Made by a program: the position numbers and the translations under genes
NCBI GenBank assembly: GCA_900767585.1
Contig: CAAFZP010000097.1
Span: 1-64,000 of the forward strand
Direction: 5' to 3'
Length of the DNA: 64,000 bases
Source of the DNA: Lachnospiraceae bacterium
GTDB taxonomy: Bacteria > Bacillota > Clostridia > Lachnospirales > Lachnospiraceae
The notes under the pieces: generated by a model
What the model was told of the DNA's origin: nothing
Databases searched by the model: none
The model's input: the letters and a program-made list of their open reading frames with translations, nothing else
Shown: in pieces, positions 33,219 to 42,780 of the stretch
Position numbering within the stretch: position 1 is the first letter of the stretch
Layout: each line of letters opens with the position of its first letter

Positions 33219-35045
33219 TCACTGAATTGTCTCCAGTCCAACAATATGTCTCTGCAGCTTTACGATATCAAGTGCTGTTACTTTTCCATCTCCGTTTATA
33301 TCTGCAATCGAAAGGACATGGCTGTCTAACGAATCAAGTCCGACGATCAAGCGCTGTATTTTCACAATATCAAGTGCCGATATCTTTCCATCTCCATTCA
33401 GATCTCCCCGTTTGCCGGAAACGTTCGTCTGCGGCGTCGATGGCTGTGCAGATGCAGTTCCGCGCACAACGGTCAGTTTATATGTACGGGTTGCCCCGCT
33501 CTGCGCTGTGACAACGATATTTACGACATTGGTTCCCTGCGCAAGGCTCACAGTTCCTGCGCCACTCACTCTCGCATTTTTATTGACCGGTGCCGCTGTG
33601 ATTGAAATCTTATCCACCGACGAAGAAACGATCAACGAATAATCTGTCGTATTGTTCACCGCATACGATGGTGTCAGTCCGTATCCGGCAATCGAAAGTG
33701 TTTTCAGCCAGTTGTTTGGATTTCCGGAATCCGCCGGTTTTGATATTGCCTGGGCAGGCAGATTGGAGTAAACCGGAATATCAAAAACCATGGATGAATT
33801 CAACAGATTGTTATTCTTGTATGCATTATAATTTGTCAGGCATTCGGTCGCCGGCGACTGAATATTTCCCATATATTGATGACTGAACAGACAGCTTTTA
33901 TTTGTTACATTGAACTTCTGTGTATATAGCGTATTCTGTCCCACATTGATATAGGAGGCACCCAGAAACTGTGCACCACCAATGATCGATTTCGCCGGTG
34001 TATTCCACGGTCTTCCATAGGAGCCGCTTCCAGCTGCCCATTGAAGCCCCTTGATCGCTGCATTTCCATTTGGCGTGTTATATGCACCGATATTATAAAA
34101 ATTATAAATGCCCGGATATGAAGCGTTCGTACCGGAACATGCGGTTCCTATCGTCGAACCCATCTCCAGCTTTATGCGGCTCGCAATATGATATGGGCTG
34201 ACACCGGACTGTGTTGCCGCTTCCATGATGATCTGGGCATATGTACGACTTTCTCCCACCGGTCTTGTCTGACTCATAAATGTCCCGCGCAGGATAGCCT
34301 CCACACCGGTTTCGTTCTGCACGCCCTGCTGGTACGAAAGACTTTCAAATGCAAAAATATAATTTTCGTACAAATATGTACGCGGATCCATATAATAAGC
34401 TACCAGATCGTCAGACGCAGCAAACCATGTTTTTCCATCATACGAACTCCATGTATCCGTAGCTATATTATATCCGACCGTTGTAGACCGCCAATTATAA
34501 TGCGGATAAGAACTGGTTCCATATATCAGGTTCTTTACCTGTCCGGACTTTGATACCTCATTTGCAAGCAAGGTGTTCCAGTCTACGCCGGTCTGTACAG
34601 CGCGGAATTCCCATGCCGGATATTTTTCATGAATGGAACGTAAATATGGTTTATAACTGTCCGGGAATCCCTGCGCAGACAGTTTTGCTTCAAAATCCGC
34701 ATCCCCACTTGGTGTCGTCTGCTGCTGTTGTCCTCCACTTGTTACATACTGCGCACTGACATACCCGGTATAGGTCGATCCATTATAAGTAAGACTGACT
34801 TTATACCAGCTTGTATTCGATGTATCCTGAATCGTAAGCGCCTGTCCGCCACTTAGATAAATCGTGTTTCCATTTGCATCTTTTAATGGTGTACCTCCCG
34901 GGCTCTCCCGGAAATACACACCTGTCGTGCCTGCCTTAATCGAACCGTCCGTTGCCGCCACAGCCGGAAGAACAGGCATCTGCACAGCCAATACAAACAA
35001 GAGACAAAGCCCCGCTATCACCGAAATCCATCTTTTTTTATCCAT
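33219..35045 (-). CDS. Secreted beta-N-acetylglucosaminidase with SH3, cadherin-like and dockerin domains
   Basis: The 608-residue protein has a signal peptide (1-31), a bacterial SH3 domain (33-102), a glucosaminidase domain (about 115-430; probable catalytic Glu294 in IKLEMGS), a cadherin-like sandwich (about 447-528) and a C-terminal type I dockerin (547-604). The dockerin has two calcium loops, DLNGDGKISALD (548-559) and DINGDGKVTALD (582-593). It probably cuts peptidoglycan glycan strands and docks on the cohesin protein encoded immediately downstream. The dockerin-cohesin link is inferred; the domains are clear. Confidence 0.88.
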   Translation of the reverse strand: MDKKRWISVIAGLCLLFVLAVQMPVLPAVAATDGSIKAGTTGVYFRESPGGTPLKDANGNTIYLSGGQALTIQDTSNTSWYKVSLTYNGSTYTGYVSAQYVTSGGQQQQTTPSGDADFEAKLSAQGFPDSYKPYLRSIHEKYPAWEFRAVQTGVDWNTLLANEVSKSGQVKNLIYGTSSYPHYNWRSTTVGYNIATDTWSSYDGKTWFAASDDLVAYYMDPRTYLYENYIFAFESLSYQQGVQNETGVEAILRGTFMSQTRPVGESRTYAQIIMEAATQSGVSPYHIASRIKLEMGSTIGTACSGTNASYPGIYNFYNIGAYNTPNGNAAIKGLQWAAGSGSYGRPWNTPAKSIIGGAQFLGASYINVGQNTLYTQKFNVTNKSCLFSHQYMGNIQSPATECLTNYNAYKNNNLLNSSMVFDIPVYSNLPAQAISKPADSGNPNNWLKTLSIAGYGLTPSYAVNNTTDYSLIVSSSVDKISITAAPVNKNARVSGAGTVSLAQGTNVVNIVVTAQSGATRTYKLTVVRGTASAQPSTPQTNVSGKRGDLNGDGKISALDIVKIQRLIVGLDSLDSHVLSIADINGDGKVTALDIVKLQRHIVGLETIQ

Positions 35046-35086
35046 TCAACCACACCTTTTGATTCCATACTTAGTTATATAGAAAT

Positions 35087-35099
35087 AGTATAACACAAT
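35087..35099 (-). promoter_or_regulatory. Possible extended -10 promoter of the dockerin/cohesin pair
   Basis: TGTTATACT on the minus strand (TATACT at 35087-35092) is an extended -10, but no good -35 is at 16-18 bases. It lies 42 bases upstream of the dockerin gene. The tRNA terminator upstream supports a new start here. Confidence 0.35.
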
Positions 35100-35198
35100 A
35101 TATCGATGGATGCAGTAGTTTTTTGTCAATTTATGCGGTTTTCAAAAGATTTTCAAAGAAATCCGCACGTTTTCTGCACACCTTGGCATTTTATGAAT

Positions 35199-35238
35199 AA
35201 AAAAATAGCGGAAACCCTTGTATTCTAAGGATTTCCGC
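35199..35238 (-). terminator. Terminator after tRNA-Thr
   Basis: GCGGAAA-CCTT (35208 onward) pairs with AAGG-TTTCCGC ending at 35238 and the minus-strand side is followed by seven Ts. It ends the sigH/tRNA transcript before the dockerin gene. Confidence 0.85.
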
Positions 35239-35250
35239 ATTCATGCAAGA

Positions 35251-35323
35251 AGCTGGTAACGGGAATCGAACCCGTGACCTCCGCACTACCAATGCGACGC
35301 TCTACCGACTGAGCCATACCAGC
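35251..35323 (-). tRNA. tRNA-Thr (anticodon GGT)
   Basis: The minus strand folds as a full cloverleaf: acceptor GCTGGTA / TACCAGC, D stem GCTC / GAGC, anticodon stem TCGCA / TGCGG with loop TTGGTAG (anticodon GGT), and T stem ACGGG / CCCGT with loop TTCGATT. CCA is not encoded. It reads ACC and ACU. It follows sigH by about 60 bases and precedes a terminator. Confidence 0.96.
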
Positions 35324-35385
35324 CTGCTTTATGCAAAGCACAAATGAGATAATACTTTATTTATAATCGTCTGTCAAGTAGAATC

Positions 35386-35994
35386 TTACTTCCTGGACAA
35401 TTTTCCACGTATCCGCTGTAATGCATTGTCCACTGCTTTTTCCGTCCTGCCAAGCCTTTCGGCAATCGTTTCATAGGAAAGACCCTGCAGATACAGTGTA
35501 AGCACCTGCTGTTCTAATTTGCTTAACTCCTGTTTGATACGCTTGGCACGATCCTGCTGTTGTTCCCGGGCAATCACCATACGCTCCGGATCCGCCTGCC
35601 TGGGTTCCGTGAGACACTCTTCAAGCATCAGCCGGTCATCCTGCTCCGCATTCATATAAAGCGAGACATAGGAATTTAATGGTCCGTGTTTTTTTCGGTT
35701 GGAATTCGTAATGGCATTCTGGATCTGTCTACGGATACAGATGGCAGCAAACGTTGCAAACGATGCCTCCCGGTCCGAATCATAATCCCGGATTGCTTTG
35801 AAAAGTCCGATCATGCCTTCCTGAGAAAGATCATCTGTTTCAGCTCCGATCAGATAAACCGTCCGGACTTCCCTTTTTACAAGATATCCATATTTTTTAA
35901 GCAGATATTCCATTGCATCATCATCGTGCATATGAATCCGTTCTATAATTTCATTATCCTCAAGCGTTGAATAATCCAAACCGTTTCTCCCCAC
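35386..35994 (-). CDS. sigH: RNA polymerase sigma factor SigH (sigma-30)
   Basis: The 202-residue sigma-70 family protein has region 2 (DLSQEGMIGLFKAIRDYD) and region 4 (LSKLEQQVLTLYLQGLSYETIAERLGRTEKAVDNALQRIRGKL). Sequence and size match SigH, which directs early stationary-phase and sporulation genes. Its place after cysS-mrnC-rlmB matches Bacillus, but yacP, usually between rlmB and sigH, is missing. The start is a GTG at 35994; a TTG five codons later behind GGGGAG is also possible. Confidence 0.92.
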   Translation of the reverse strand: MGRNGLDYSTLEDNEIIERIHMHDDDAMEYLLKKYGYLVKREVRTVYLIGAETDDLSQEGMIGLFKAIRDYDSDREASFATFAAICIRRQIQNAITNSNRKKHGPLNSYVSLYMNAEQDDRLMLEECLTEPRQADPERMVIAREQQQDRAKRIKQELSKLEQQVLTLYLQGLSYETIAERLGRTEKAVDNALQRIRGKLSRK

Positions 35995-36070
35995 AGTTTC
36001 TGTGTTTCCCGCATATTTTTTCCTACACAGTTTTTTGTTGCATTTTTGCTATCCTTTTAATTACATTTTT

Positions 36071-36844
36071 CTACTGCATTCTCTGTCGCACTACTTCATA
36101 CGCAAGCACGCCGGCAGCTACCGATGCATTCAGGGAATCAATATCGCCCTTCATCGGAATTGATACGACATAATCACATTTTTCTTTGACAAGGCGGCTC
36201 ACACCACTTCCCTCGTTTCCGATCACCAGTCCAATCGGTCCGGTCAGGTTTGCACGGTACATTACCTCACCACCCATATCGGCGCAGGCAAACCACAATC
36301 CTTTTTCCTTTAACTCTTCGATTGTTTTGGCGATATTCGTCACCTTTGCAACCGGTGTATAATGGATAGCACCTGCCGAAGCCTTGACAACCGTCGCGGT
36401 AAGTCCCACCGCCCGTCGCTTCGGAATAATCACACCATGCGCACCGCACAGATTCGCGGTACGGATGATTGCACCTAAGTTATGTGGATCTTCGATTTCA
36501 TCCAAGATAAAGATGAAAGGATCCTCTCCCTTTTCCTTAGCCTTCTCTAATATATCATCCACTTCCGCATAGGAAAATGCCGCAGTAATCGCCATCACGC
36601 CCTGATGCTTGCGGTCCGGAGACATCTGGTCGAGTTTCTCCTTGCTCACGAAGTTGACGATCACATCCCGTTTCTTCGCATCACGCAGGATGGATGCAAT
36701 CACGCCATCACGCAAGCCCTCCTGAATATACAGCTTATCGACTGTCTTTCCGGCACGGAATGCCTCTAAGACAGCATTTCTTCCTTCGATCATATGATCG
36801 TCTGTTTGTTCCTGTTCATTTATGATATTCTTATTCTCACTCAT
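36071..36844 (-). CDS. rlmB: 23S rRNA 2'-O-methyltransferase (SpoU/TrmH family, RlmB)
   Basis: The SPOUT enzyme methylates a 23S rRNA guanosine (G2251 in E. coli). It has an N-terminal L30e-like substrate domain (IEGRNAVLEAFRAGKTVDKL), then the SpoU motifs ILDEIEDPHNLGAIIRTA, VIGNEGSGVS and SIPMKGDIDSLNASVA. About 257 residues from the start at 36844, chosen for the AAGGA site; the frame extends twelve codons further. It follows mrnC by 58 bases, the usual Firmicute order. Confidence 0.95.
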   Translation of the reverse strand: MSENKNIINEQEQTDDHMIEGRNAVLEAFRAGKTVDKLYIQEGLRDGVIASILRDAKKRDVIVNFVSKEKLDQMSPDRKHQGVMAITAAFSYAEVDDILEKAKEKGEDPFIFILDEIEDPHNLGAIIRTANLCGAHGVIIPKRRAVGLTATVVKASAGAIHYTPVAKVTNIAKTIEELKEKGLWFACADMGGEVMYRANLTGPIGLVIGNEGSGVSRLVKEKCDYVVSIPMKGDIDSLNASVAAGVLAYEVVRQRMQ

Positions 36845-36902
36845 TTTTGTTTTCCTTCTTCCACCCGCGATGTCATACATTCTGCTGGCGGCACATACAT
36901 CT

Positions 36903-37319
36903 TTACTGTTCTTTACCTGCGAGATACTGTTTAATCATACCATCCACAAAATATTGCAGCCGGTCCATATCCCCTTTCAGATACAGATATCCATACAGTG
37001 CCTCTAAGCCGGTCGCCTTGCGGTACTGTCCCATCGTCGCATTCTTCGCCTTGGAATGGGTATTCGTATTTCTGCCACGCTTGTAGACGTCGAGCTCATC
37101 TTCTGACAGTTCTCCCATGATCTGATCGATATAATCCGCCTGATTCACTGCCTTTACGATCTTGCTGACCTCCACATGATACTTATGTGGCTGCATGTTG
37201 GAATGTGTGACAAAATACTTCTTCACAAGTAAATCCAGTATGCTATCACCCATATAGGCAAGCGCAAGCGGGGAATACTGATATGCATTTATCTGTTCCG
37301 TCTTTATGCTCTCTTCCAT
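36903..37319 (-). CDS. mrnC: Mini-ribonuclease 3
   Basis: The 138-residue protein is an RNase III catalytic domain without the double-stranded RNA-binding domain. It shows LALAYMGDSILDLLVKKYF and later DVYKRGRNTNTH, typical of MrnC, which trims 23S rRNA ends. The gene overlaps the 3' end of cysS by 16 bases and is followed by rlmB, as in Bacillus. The start ATG follows GAAGG. Confidence 0.95.
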   Translation of the reverse strand: MEESIKTEQINAYQYSPLALAYMGDSILDLLVKKYFVTHSNMQPHKYHVEVSKIVKAVNQADYIDQIMGELSEDELDVYKRGRNTNTHSKAKNATMGQYRKATGLEALYGYLYLKGDMDRLQYFVDGMIKQYLAGKEQ

Positions 37320-38713
37320 CTTACACCTTCTCTGGTATCTTCCAGAATAATTCCCTTCTCTGTGAGCAAATTACGGATTTCGTCTGCTCTTGCGAAGTTC
37401 TTTGCCTTTCTCGCTGCCTGACGCTCTTCGATCAGATTCTCGATTTCCTCATCCAAAAGTACTTCCTGCTCCTTGATGTCAATGCCGAGAATATCCATCA
37501 GCTGCTTCATCGTATCATACAGCTTCTGTGCAAATGCCTTGCTTGTTACACCAGTCTCCACATTTGTATTTGCGAATTTTACAAGTTCGAAGATTACAGA
37601 GATTGCATCGGCTGTATTTAAGTCATCCTCCATCGCATCCTCAAAGCGCTTTACATACGTCGGAATCTCTTCTGCAAGCTTCGTCTCTGCCTCTGTCATA
37701 TCGGCGACTGTGCTGTTATTGATTGCCTCTTCTACCTTCGATGCAGATGTACGGATTCTGTCTAAACCGTTCTTAGAGCTTTCCACAAGTTCTGCGGAGA
37801 AGTTAAGCGGACTTCTGTAATGTGCGGAAAGCATGAAGAAACGGATTACCTGCAGATCATACTTTTCTCCAATTTCTCTTACTGTAAAGAAGTTTCCAAG
37901 TGATTTGGACATCTTCTCGTTATTGATTTTCAAAAATCCATTGTGCATCCAATACCGTGCGAACTCCTTGTCATTAGCTGCCTCGCTCTGTGCAATCTCA
38001 TTTTCATGGTGCGGGAAGATCAGATCCTCGCCACCGGCATGAATATCGATAACATCGCCGATATACTTCTTCGACATAACCGAACATTCCAGATGCCAAC
38101 CCGGTCTTCCATCTCCCCATGGCGATGGCCACGATGGCTCGCCTTCCTTCTTTGGCTTCCAGAGTACAAAATCGAGCGGATCTTCCTTCTCATCCTCACC
38201 GGATACGAGAAGCTCACGGTTTCCGGCACGCAGATCATCGATATTCTTCTTGGAAAGCTTACCATAATCAGAGAACTTTCTCGTACGGAAATATACCGTT
38301 CCATTTACTTCGTATGCATAGCCCTTCTCAATCAACGTCTCAACCATCGCGATCATATCCGGGATTTCCTTCGTTGCCTGCGGATGTGTCGTTGCCTCCT
38401 CTACATGAAGGGCTGCCATATCCTTTTTGCACTCTGCAATGTAGCGTTCGGAAATCACGGACGCATCCACGCCTTCTTCATTTGCACGCTTGATGATCTT
38501 GTCGTCGACATCGGTAAAGTTTGACACATAATTCACTTCATAGCCTTTGTACTCAAAATATCTGCGCAAGGTATCAAATACGATCATCGGTCTTGCATTT
38601 CCGATGTGAATATAGTCATATACGGTCGGTCCACAGACATAGATACCTACCTTGCCCTCATTGATCGGCTGAAATTCATCCTTATGTCTGGTGAGTGTAT
38701 TAAAAATCTTCAT
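37304..38713 (-). CDS. cysS: Cysteinyl-tRNA synthetase
   Basis: The class I enzyme charges tRNA-Cys. The roughly 469-residue protein begins KIFNTLTRHKDEF and has the HIGH motif in HIGNARPM, the zinc ligands including CGPTVYD and the KMSKS motif in KMSKSLGNF. The start at 38713 follows AGGAGG at about 12 bases; the longer frame upstream is not CysS-like. It heads cysS-mrnC-rlmB-sigH. No T-box is seen in the short upstream gap. Confidence 0.96.
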   Translation of the reverse strand: MKIFNTLTRHKDEFQPINEGKVGIYVCGPTVYDYIHIGNARPMIVFDTLRRYFEYKGYEVNYVSNFTDVDDKIIKRANEEGVDASVISERYIAECKKDMAALHVEEATTHPQATKEIPDMIAMVETLIEKGYAYEVNGTVYFRTRKFSDYGKLSKKNIDDLRAGNRELLVSGEDEKEDPLDFVLWKPKKEGEPSWPSPWGDGRPGWHLECSVMSKKYIGDVIDIHAGGEDLIFPHHENEIAQSEAANDKEFARYWMHNGFLKINNEKMSKSLGNFFTVREIGEKYDLQVIRFFMLSAHYRSPLNFSAELVESSKNGLDRIRTSASKVEEAINNSTVADMTEAETKLAEEIPTYVKRFEDAMEDDLNTADAISVIFELVKFANTNVETGVTSKAFAQKLYDTMKQLMDILGIDIKEQEVLLDEEIENLIEERQAARKAKNFARADEIRNLLTEKGIILEDTREGVRWKRA

Positions 38714-38812
38714 ATCTATCTTATTCCTCCTGTCTTTTCCGGTTCCATCCATTCTGTGTTCAAATATGTCATGGAATCCATGCTTTGTCAAGCAAAAACA
38801 CCTCTATGTCCA

Positions 38813-40579
38813 TCAATGTGCAAACTGTGAATTGTACAGATTTGTGTAGAAGCCGTTTTGTGCCATGAGCTGCTTGTGGTTTCCCTTCTCAATGATATTT
38901 CCATCCTTCATAACCAGGATTACATCTGCCTCACGGATGGTTGACAGTCTGTGCGCCACGATGAAACTCGTTCTACCCTGCATCATGCGGTTAAACGCCT
39001 TCTGAATCCGAATCTCCGTACGTGTATCGATGGAAGATGTTGCCTCATCTAATATAAGCATCGGCGGCAGTAACAGCATAACTCTTGTGATACACAAAAG
39101 CTGTTTTTGCCCCTGCGACAGGTTTCCTCCATCCTCGGCGATCACAGTGTCGTACCCTTGCGGCAGACGTCGGATAAAGCTATCGGAATGTGCAAGCTTC
39201 GCTGCCTGTACAATCTCCGCATCCGTTGCATCCGGCTTTCCATAAGCAATATTCTCACGGATCGTACCGCTCTTTAACCATGTCTCCTGCAGTACCATAC
39301 CATAATTTTCACGCAGGCTGTCTCTCGTCATATCCCGGATATCCGTACCATCGACGGAAACAGAACCGGAATCGACATCATAAAACCGCATCAAAAGATT
39401 GATAAGTGTACTCTTTCCGCATCCGGTCGGTCCGACGATTGCCACACGCATACCCGGTTTTACAGAGAGATTCAGGTTCGTGATAAGTTTCTTGTCTTTT
39501 ACATAAGAGAAGTTCACGTCCCTGATCTCGATCGCGCCCTTCGTATCCGTTAAGACATGGGCATTTTCTTTCTCCGGTACCTGCGGCGTCTCGTCTAAAA
39601 GCTCAAACACACGTCCGGCACATGCCATCGCATTTTGCAATTCGGTAATAACGTTCGATATCTCATTAAACGGTTTTGTATACTGGTTTGCGTAACTAAG
39701 GAAGCATGTAAGCTGTCCGACAGTAAATCCGGTCGAAATTACGGAAACCGCGCCGATGATACCAACTGCCGCATACACAAGATTGTTAACAAATCTTGTA
39801 CATGGATTGACAATGGACGAATAAAACGTAGCTGACATACTGTCCTTCTCCAGACGATCGTTGATCTTTTCAAAACGCTCTAATGCATCGTCCTCGTAGC
39901 CAAATGCCTGCACGATCTTCTGCTGCCCAATCATCTCATCAACAAGTGCCGTGATATCTCCACGTGTCTCAGACTGCCGGTGGAACAGATGATATGTTCG
40001 CTTCGCAATAAACGATGCTACAAACAGGGAAAGTGGCGTCAATACAATTACAACCAGTGCGATCGGTACATTTACAGCTATCATAAATCCAAGCGTTGCA
40101 AGAATCGTTACGATTCCGGTGAACAGCTGTGTAAATCCCATCAGAAGTCCGTCTGCAAACTGGTCAATATCCGATACGATACGGCTCACGATATCGCCGT
40201 GCTTATGTGAATCGATATAGGAAAGCGGAAGCTCCTCCATATGATTGAACACTTCGATACGGATATCCCGCACAACGGAGTATGTGATATGGTTGTTAAT
40301 AATATTCATAAACCACTGTGAAAGCACTGTCACAACGGTTACCATCAAAAATGTATAGATGATGTCCTTGATTCCATCGAAGTCAACCAGACCTTTTCCG
40401 ACGATCAGGTCGATTGCATTACCGGTCAAAATCGGTGCATACAAGGTAGAGGCAACGGTGATCATTGCACAGACAAACGAAAGGATGACCAGAATACGGT
40501 ATTTCTTGATGTGTGTCAGTACACGTTTTAACACAGCTTTATCAAAGCCCTGCAGCTTCTTTTTCTTATCCTTAGACAT
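38813..40579 (-). CDS. ABC exporter half-transporter (subunit with canonical Walker B Glu)
   Basis: The 588-residue protein has six membrane helices in an exporter domain (about 25-330) and an ATPase domain with Walker A GPTGCGKST, signature LSQGQKQ and Walker B LILDEATSSID with an intact catalytic Glu. It pairs with the overlapping upstream gene, forming a heterodimeric drug- or lipid-type exporter (BmrCD or TM287/288-like). The signature LSQGQ differs from LSGGQ. The genes overlap by eight bases. The substrate cannot be inferred. Confidence 0.9.
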   Translation of the reverse strand: MSKDKKKKLQGFDKAVLKRVLTHIKKYRILVILSFVCAMITVASTLYAPILTGNAIDLIVGKGLVDFDGIKDIIYTFLMVTVVTVLSQWFMNIINNHITYSVVRDIRIEVFNHMEELPLSYIDSHKHGDIVSRIVSDIDQFADGLLMGFTQLFTGIVTILATLGFMIAVNVPIALVVIVLTPLSLFVASFIAKRTYHLFHRQSETRGDITALVDEMIGQQKIVQAFGYEDDALERFEKINDRLEKDSMSATFYSSIVNPCTRFVNNLVYAAVGIIGAVSVISTGFTVGQLTCFLSYANQYTKPFNEISNVITELQNAMACAGRVFELLDETPQVPEKENAHVLTDTKGAIEIRDVNFSYVKDKKLITNLNLSVKPGMRVAIVGPTGCGKSTLINLLMRFYDVDSGSVSVDGTDIRDMTRDSLRENYGMVLQETWLKSGTIRENIAYGKPDATDAEIVQAAKLAHSDSFIRRLPQGYDTVIAEDGGNLSQGQKQLLCITRVMLLLPPMLILDEATSSIDTRTEIRIQKAFNRMMQGRTSFIVAHRLSTIREADVILVMKDGNIIEKGNHKQLMAQNGFYTNLYNSQFAH

Positions 40580-42308
40580 CTGCCTTCACCTCCTTGTTCT
40601 GGGATGCATAGATCTCCTGGTATACCGGACAATTCTTCATCAGTGTATCATGATTGCCAATACCTGCGATTTTACCATCGTCCAAAACGACGATCTTATC
40701 TGCATACATGATGGAGGATGCACGCTGCGATACAAGGAACACGGTCGTATGATCCGTTTTCTCCTTGATTGCTTTCCGGAGTGCAGCATCCGTCGCATAG
40801 TCAAGTGCGGAAGAACTGTCATCAAGAATCAGGATCTCCGGCTTCTTCACAAGCGCACGCGCGATCGTCAGTCTCTGCTTCTGTCCACCGGACAGGTTCT
40901 TACCGCCCTGGTTCAGCATAAACCCGATCCCTCCATCCTTCTGCTGCACAAAATCCTCCGCCTGTGCAATCGAAAGCGCTTCCTCGATCTCCTCGTTCGT
41001 TGCATCTTCCTTACCCCAGCGGATATTATCCGCGATCGTTCCGGAGAACAGCACTGCCTTCTGCGGAACGACACCGATTTTTTCTATCAACTGCTCTTTT
41101 GGATATTCCATTACATCCACACCGTCGATTTTAATACTGCCCTGTGTGCAGTCATAGAAACGAGGAATCAGATTCACAAGGGTCGATTTACCGGAGCCTG
41201 TACCACCGATAATACCGATCGTCTCGCCACGTTTCACCTTCAGGGAAAGTCCCTCGATGGAAGTTTCCTTTGCATCCGCATACGTAAGTCCGGCATTGAT
41301 AAATTCCACCTTCGGAACCGTCTCATCCACGGTTGTTTCTACCGGTGCTGTCTCGTATGCCTGGCTGCTTGTCGTCTCGAAGATCGCACCGAGACGGTTC
41401 GCACAGGCAACTGCCTTTGTCTCTGTAATAATCAGATTTGCAAGCTTCACAAGCTCAATCAGAATCTGTGACATGTAGTTTACAAGCGCGTAAACCTGCC
41501 CCTGCTTCAAGATACCGAGATCTACCTGTTTCGCACCGCCCCAGATCAGGGCTACAATCGACAGGTTAATGACTGCGTAGGTCAGCGGATTTAAGAAAGA
41601 AGAAATCTTTCCGACGAAAAGCTGTCCTTTCGTCAGTGCTTCCGTTACCTCCGCAAACTCTTCCTTTTCCTTCTTCTCCTGATTAAATGCGCGGATGACA
41701 CGCACACCGGACAGATTCTCTCTGGATTTCAAAGTCACTGTGTCAAGCTTGCTCTGTACTTTCTTATATAAAGGAATCGAAACAAGCATGATTCCAAATA
41801 CGATCACGATCAAAACCGGAAGCGTGATAAAGAAAACACGCGACGCTTTCGCATTGACCGTAAATGCCATGATTGTCGCACCAAATACAATAAATGGTGA
41901 ACGCATAAACAGGCGCAGGAACATATTGATTCCCGTCTGTACCTGATTGACATCACTCGTCATACGTGTGATGAGCGTCGCACTACCGAGCTTATCAATC
42001 TCTGTATAGGAAAGTGTCTCGATATGCTTGAACAGATCATACCGGATCTCCTTTCCGATTCCCATTGCCGTTTTCGCTGAAAAATACTGTGCTGTGATGG
42101 AACATCCAAGTCCAATTACGCCGAGTCCAACCATGACAAATGCCATCTTATAAATATATGGCTTGTCATTTCCTGCAATACCATTATCAATGATTGCCGC
42201 CATAACGAGCGGTACCAAAAGCTCAAAGGCTGCTTCGAGCATTTTAAAAAGCGGTGCTAAAACCGCTTTCCATTTATAATTTTTGAAATACTGTAATACC
42301 TGTTTCAC
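40572..42308 (-). CDS. ABC exporter half-transporter (subunit with degenerate Walker B)
   Basis: The 578-residue partner has six membrane helices (about 15-320), then Walker A GGTGSGKST, signature LSGGQKQR and Walker B ILILDDSSSALD, where the catalytic Glu is Asp. This D/E asymmetry between the two half-transporters is typical of heterodimeric exporters with one degenerate ATP site. It is translated from a GTG start after AAGGAAA and overlaps its partner by eight bases. Confidence 0.9.
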   Translation of the reverse strand: MKQVLQYFKNYKWKAVLAPLFKMLEAAFELLVPLVMAAIIDNGIAGNDKPYIYKMAFVMVGLGVIGLGCSITAQYFSAKTAMGIGKEIRYDLFKHIETLSYTEIDKLGSATLITRMTSDVNQVQTGINMFLRLFMRSPFIVFGATIMAFTVNAKASRVFFITLPVLIVIVFGIMLVSIPLYKKVQSKLDTVTLKSRENLSGVRVIRAFNQEKKEKEEFAEVTEALTKGQLFVGKISSFLNPLTYAVINLSIVALIWGGAKQVDLGILKQGQVYALVNYMSQILIELVKLANLIITETKAVACANRLGAIFETTSSQAYETAPVETTVDETVPKVEFINAGLTYADAKETSIEGLSLKVKRGETIGIIGGTGSGKSTLVNLIPRFYDCTQGSIKIDGVDVMEYPKEQLIEKIGVVPQKAVLFSGTIADNIRWGKEDATNEEIEEALSIAQAEDFVQQKDGGIGFMLNQGGKNLSGGQKQRLTIARALVKKPEILILDDSSSALDYATDAALRKAIKEKTDHTTVFLVSQRASSIMYADKIVVLDDGKIAGIGNHDTLMKNCPVYQEIYASQNKEVKADV

Positions 42309-42364
42309 TTTCTTTTTTCCTTTTGATTATTTCTTTTCACCTTCTGATATATTACTTTCATTGA

Positions 42365-42679
42365 CTACAGATCTTCATATGCTTCGTTATCTAACAGCTC
42401 ATCGAACGCATCTGCAACCAGTTCGTATTCATCCTCAGACTCAATCATTCCAAGTTCTACATCATCGCCCTCTTTTTCTGTATACCGGTAAAGAAAGACA
42501 TCCTCTTCCTCATATCCATCGACAACCTTATCCGGAAGTAAAGCAATATATTGCTGTCCGCCTACCGGAAAGATAGCTATCACACTGCAATGAAGCTCCG
42601 TGCCATCATCTAATACCATATCTACATAATCATCATTTTCGTCATCCTGAAACAAACGGTTTTTTTCGTCCATATTCAT
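42365..42679 (-). CDS. DUF1292 family protein
   Basis: The 104-residue acidic protein shows the DUF1292 pattern: VDMVLDDGTELHCSVIAIF, the YIALLP strand and an ED-rich tail ending LLDNEAYEDL. The family is common in Firmicutes, often near yrrK or alaS, and its function is unknown. It is cytoplasmic. Two ATGs are close: the first is only four bases after AGGAG, the second (two codons later) is ten, so the true start may be 42673. Confidence 0.85.
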   Translation of the reverse strand: MNMDEKNRLFQDDENDDYVDMVLDDGTELHCSVIAIFPVGGQQYIALLPDKVVDGYEEEDVFLYRYTEKEGDDVELGMIESEDEYELVADAFDELLDNEAYEDL

Positions 42680-42780
42680 ACACTCCTTTTCTTAATTATC
42701 TTCATCCATGTTGTAGTTTAAGCGAATTTCCCGACAAGGTCAACCCGTATTCTGTTTTTGGGCTTCTATTCGTCATATTT

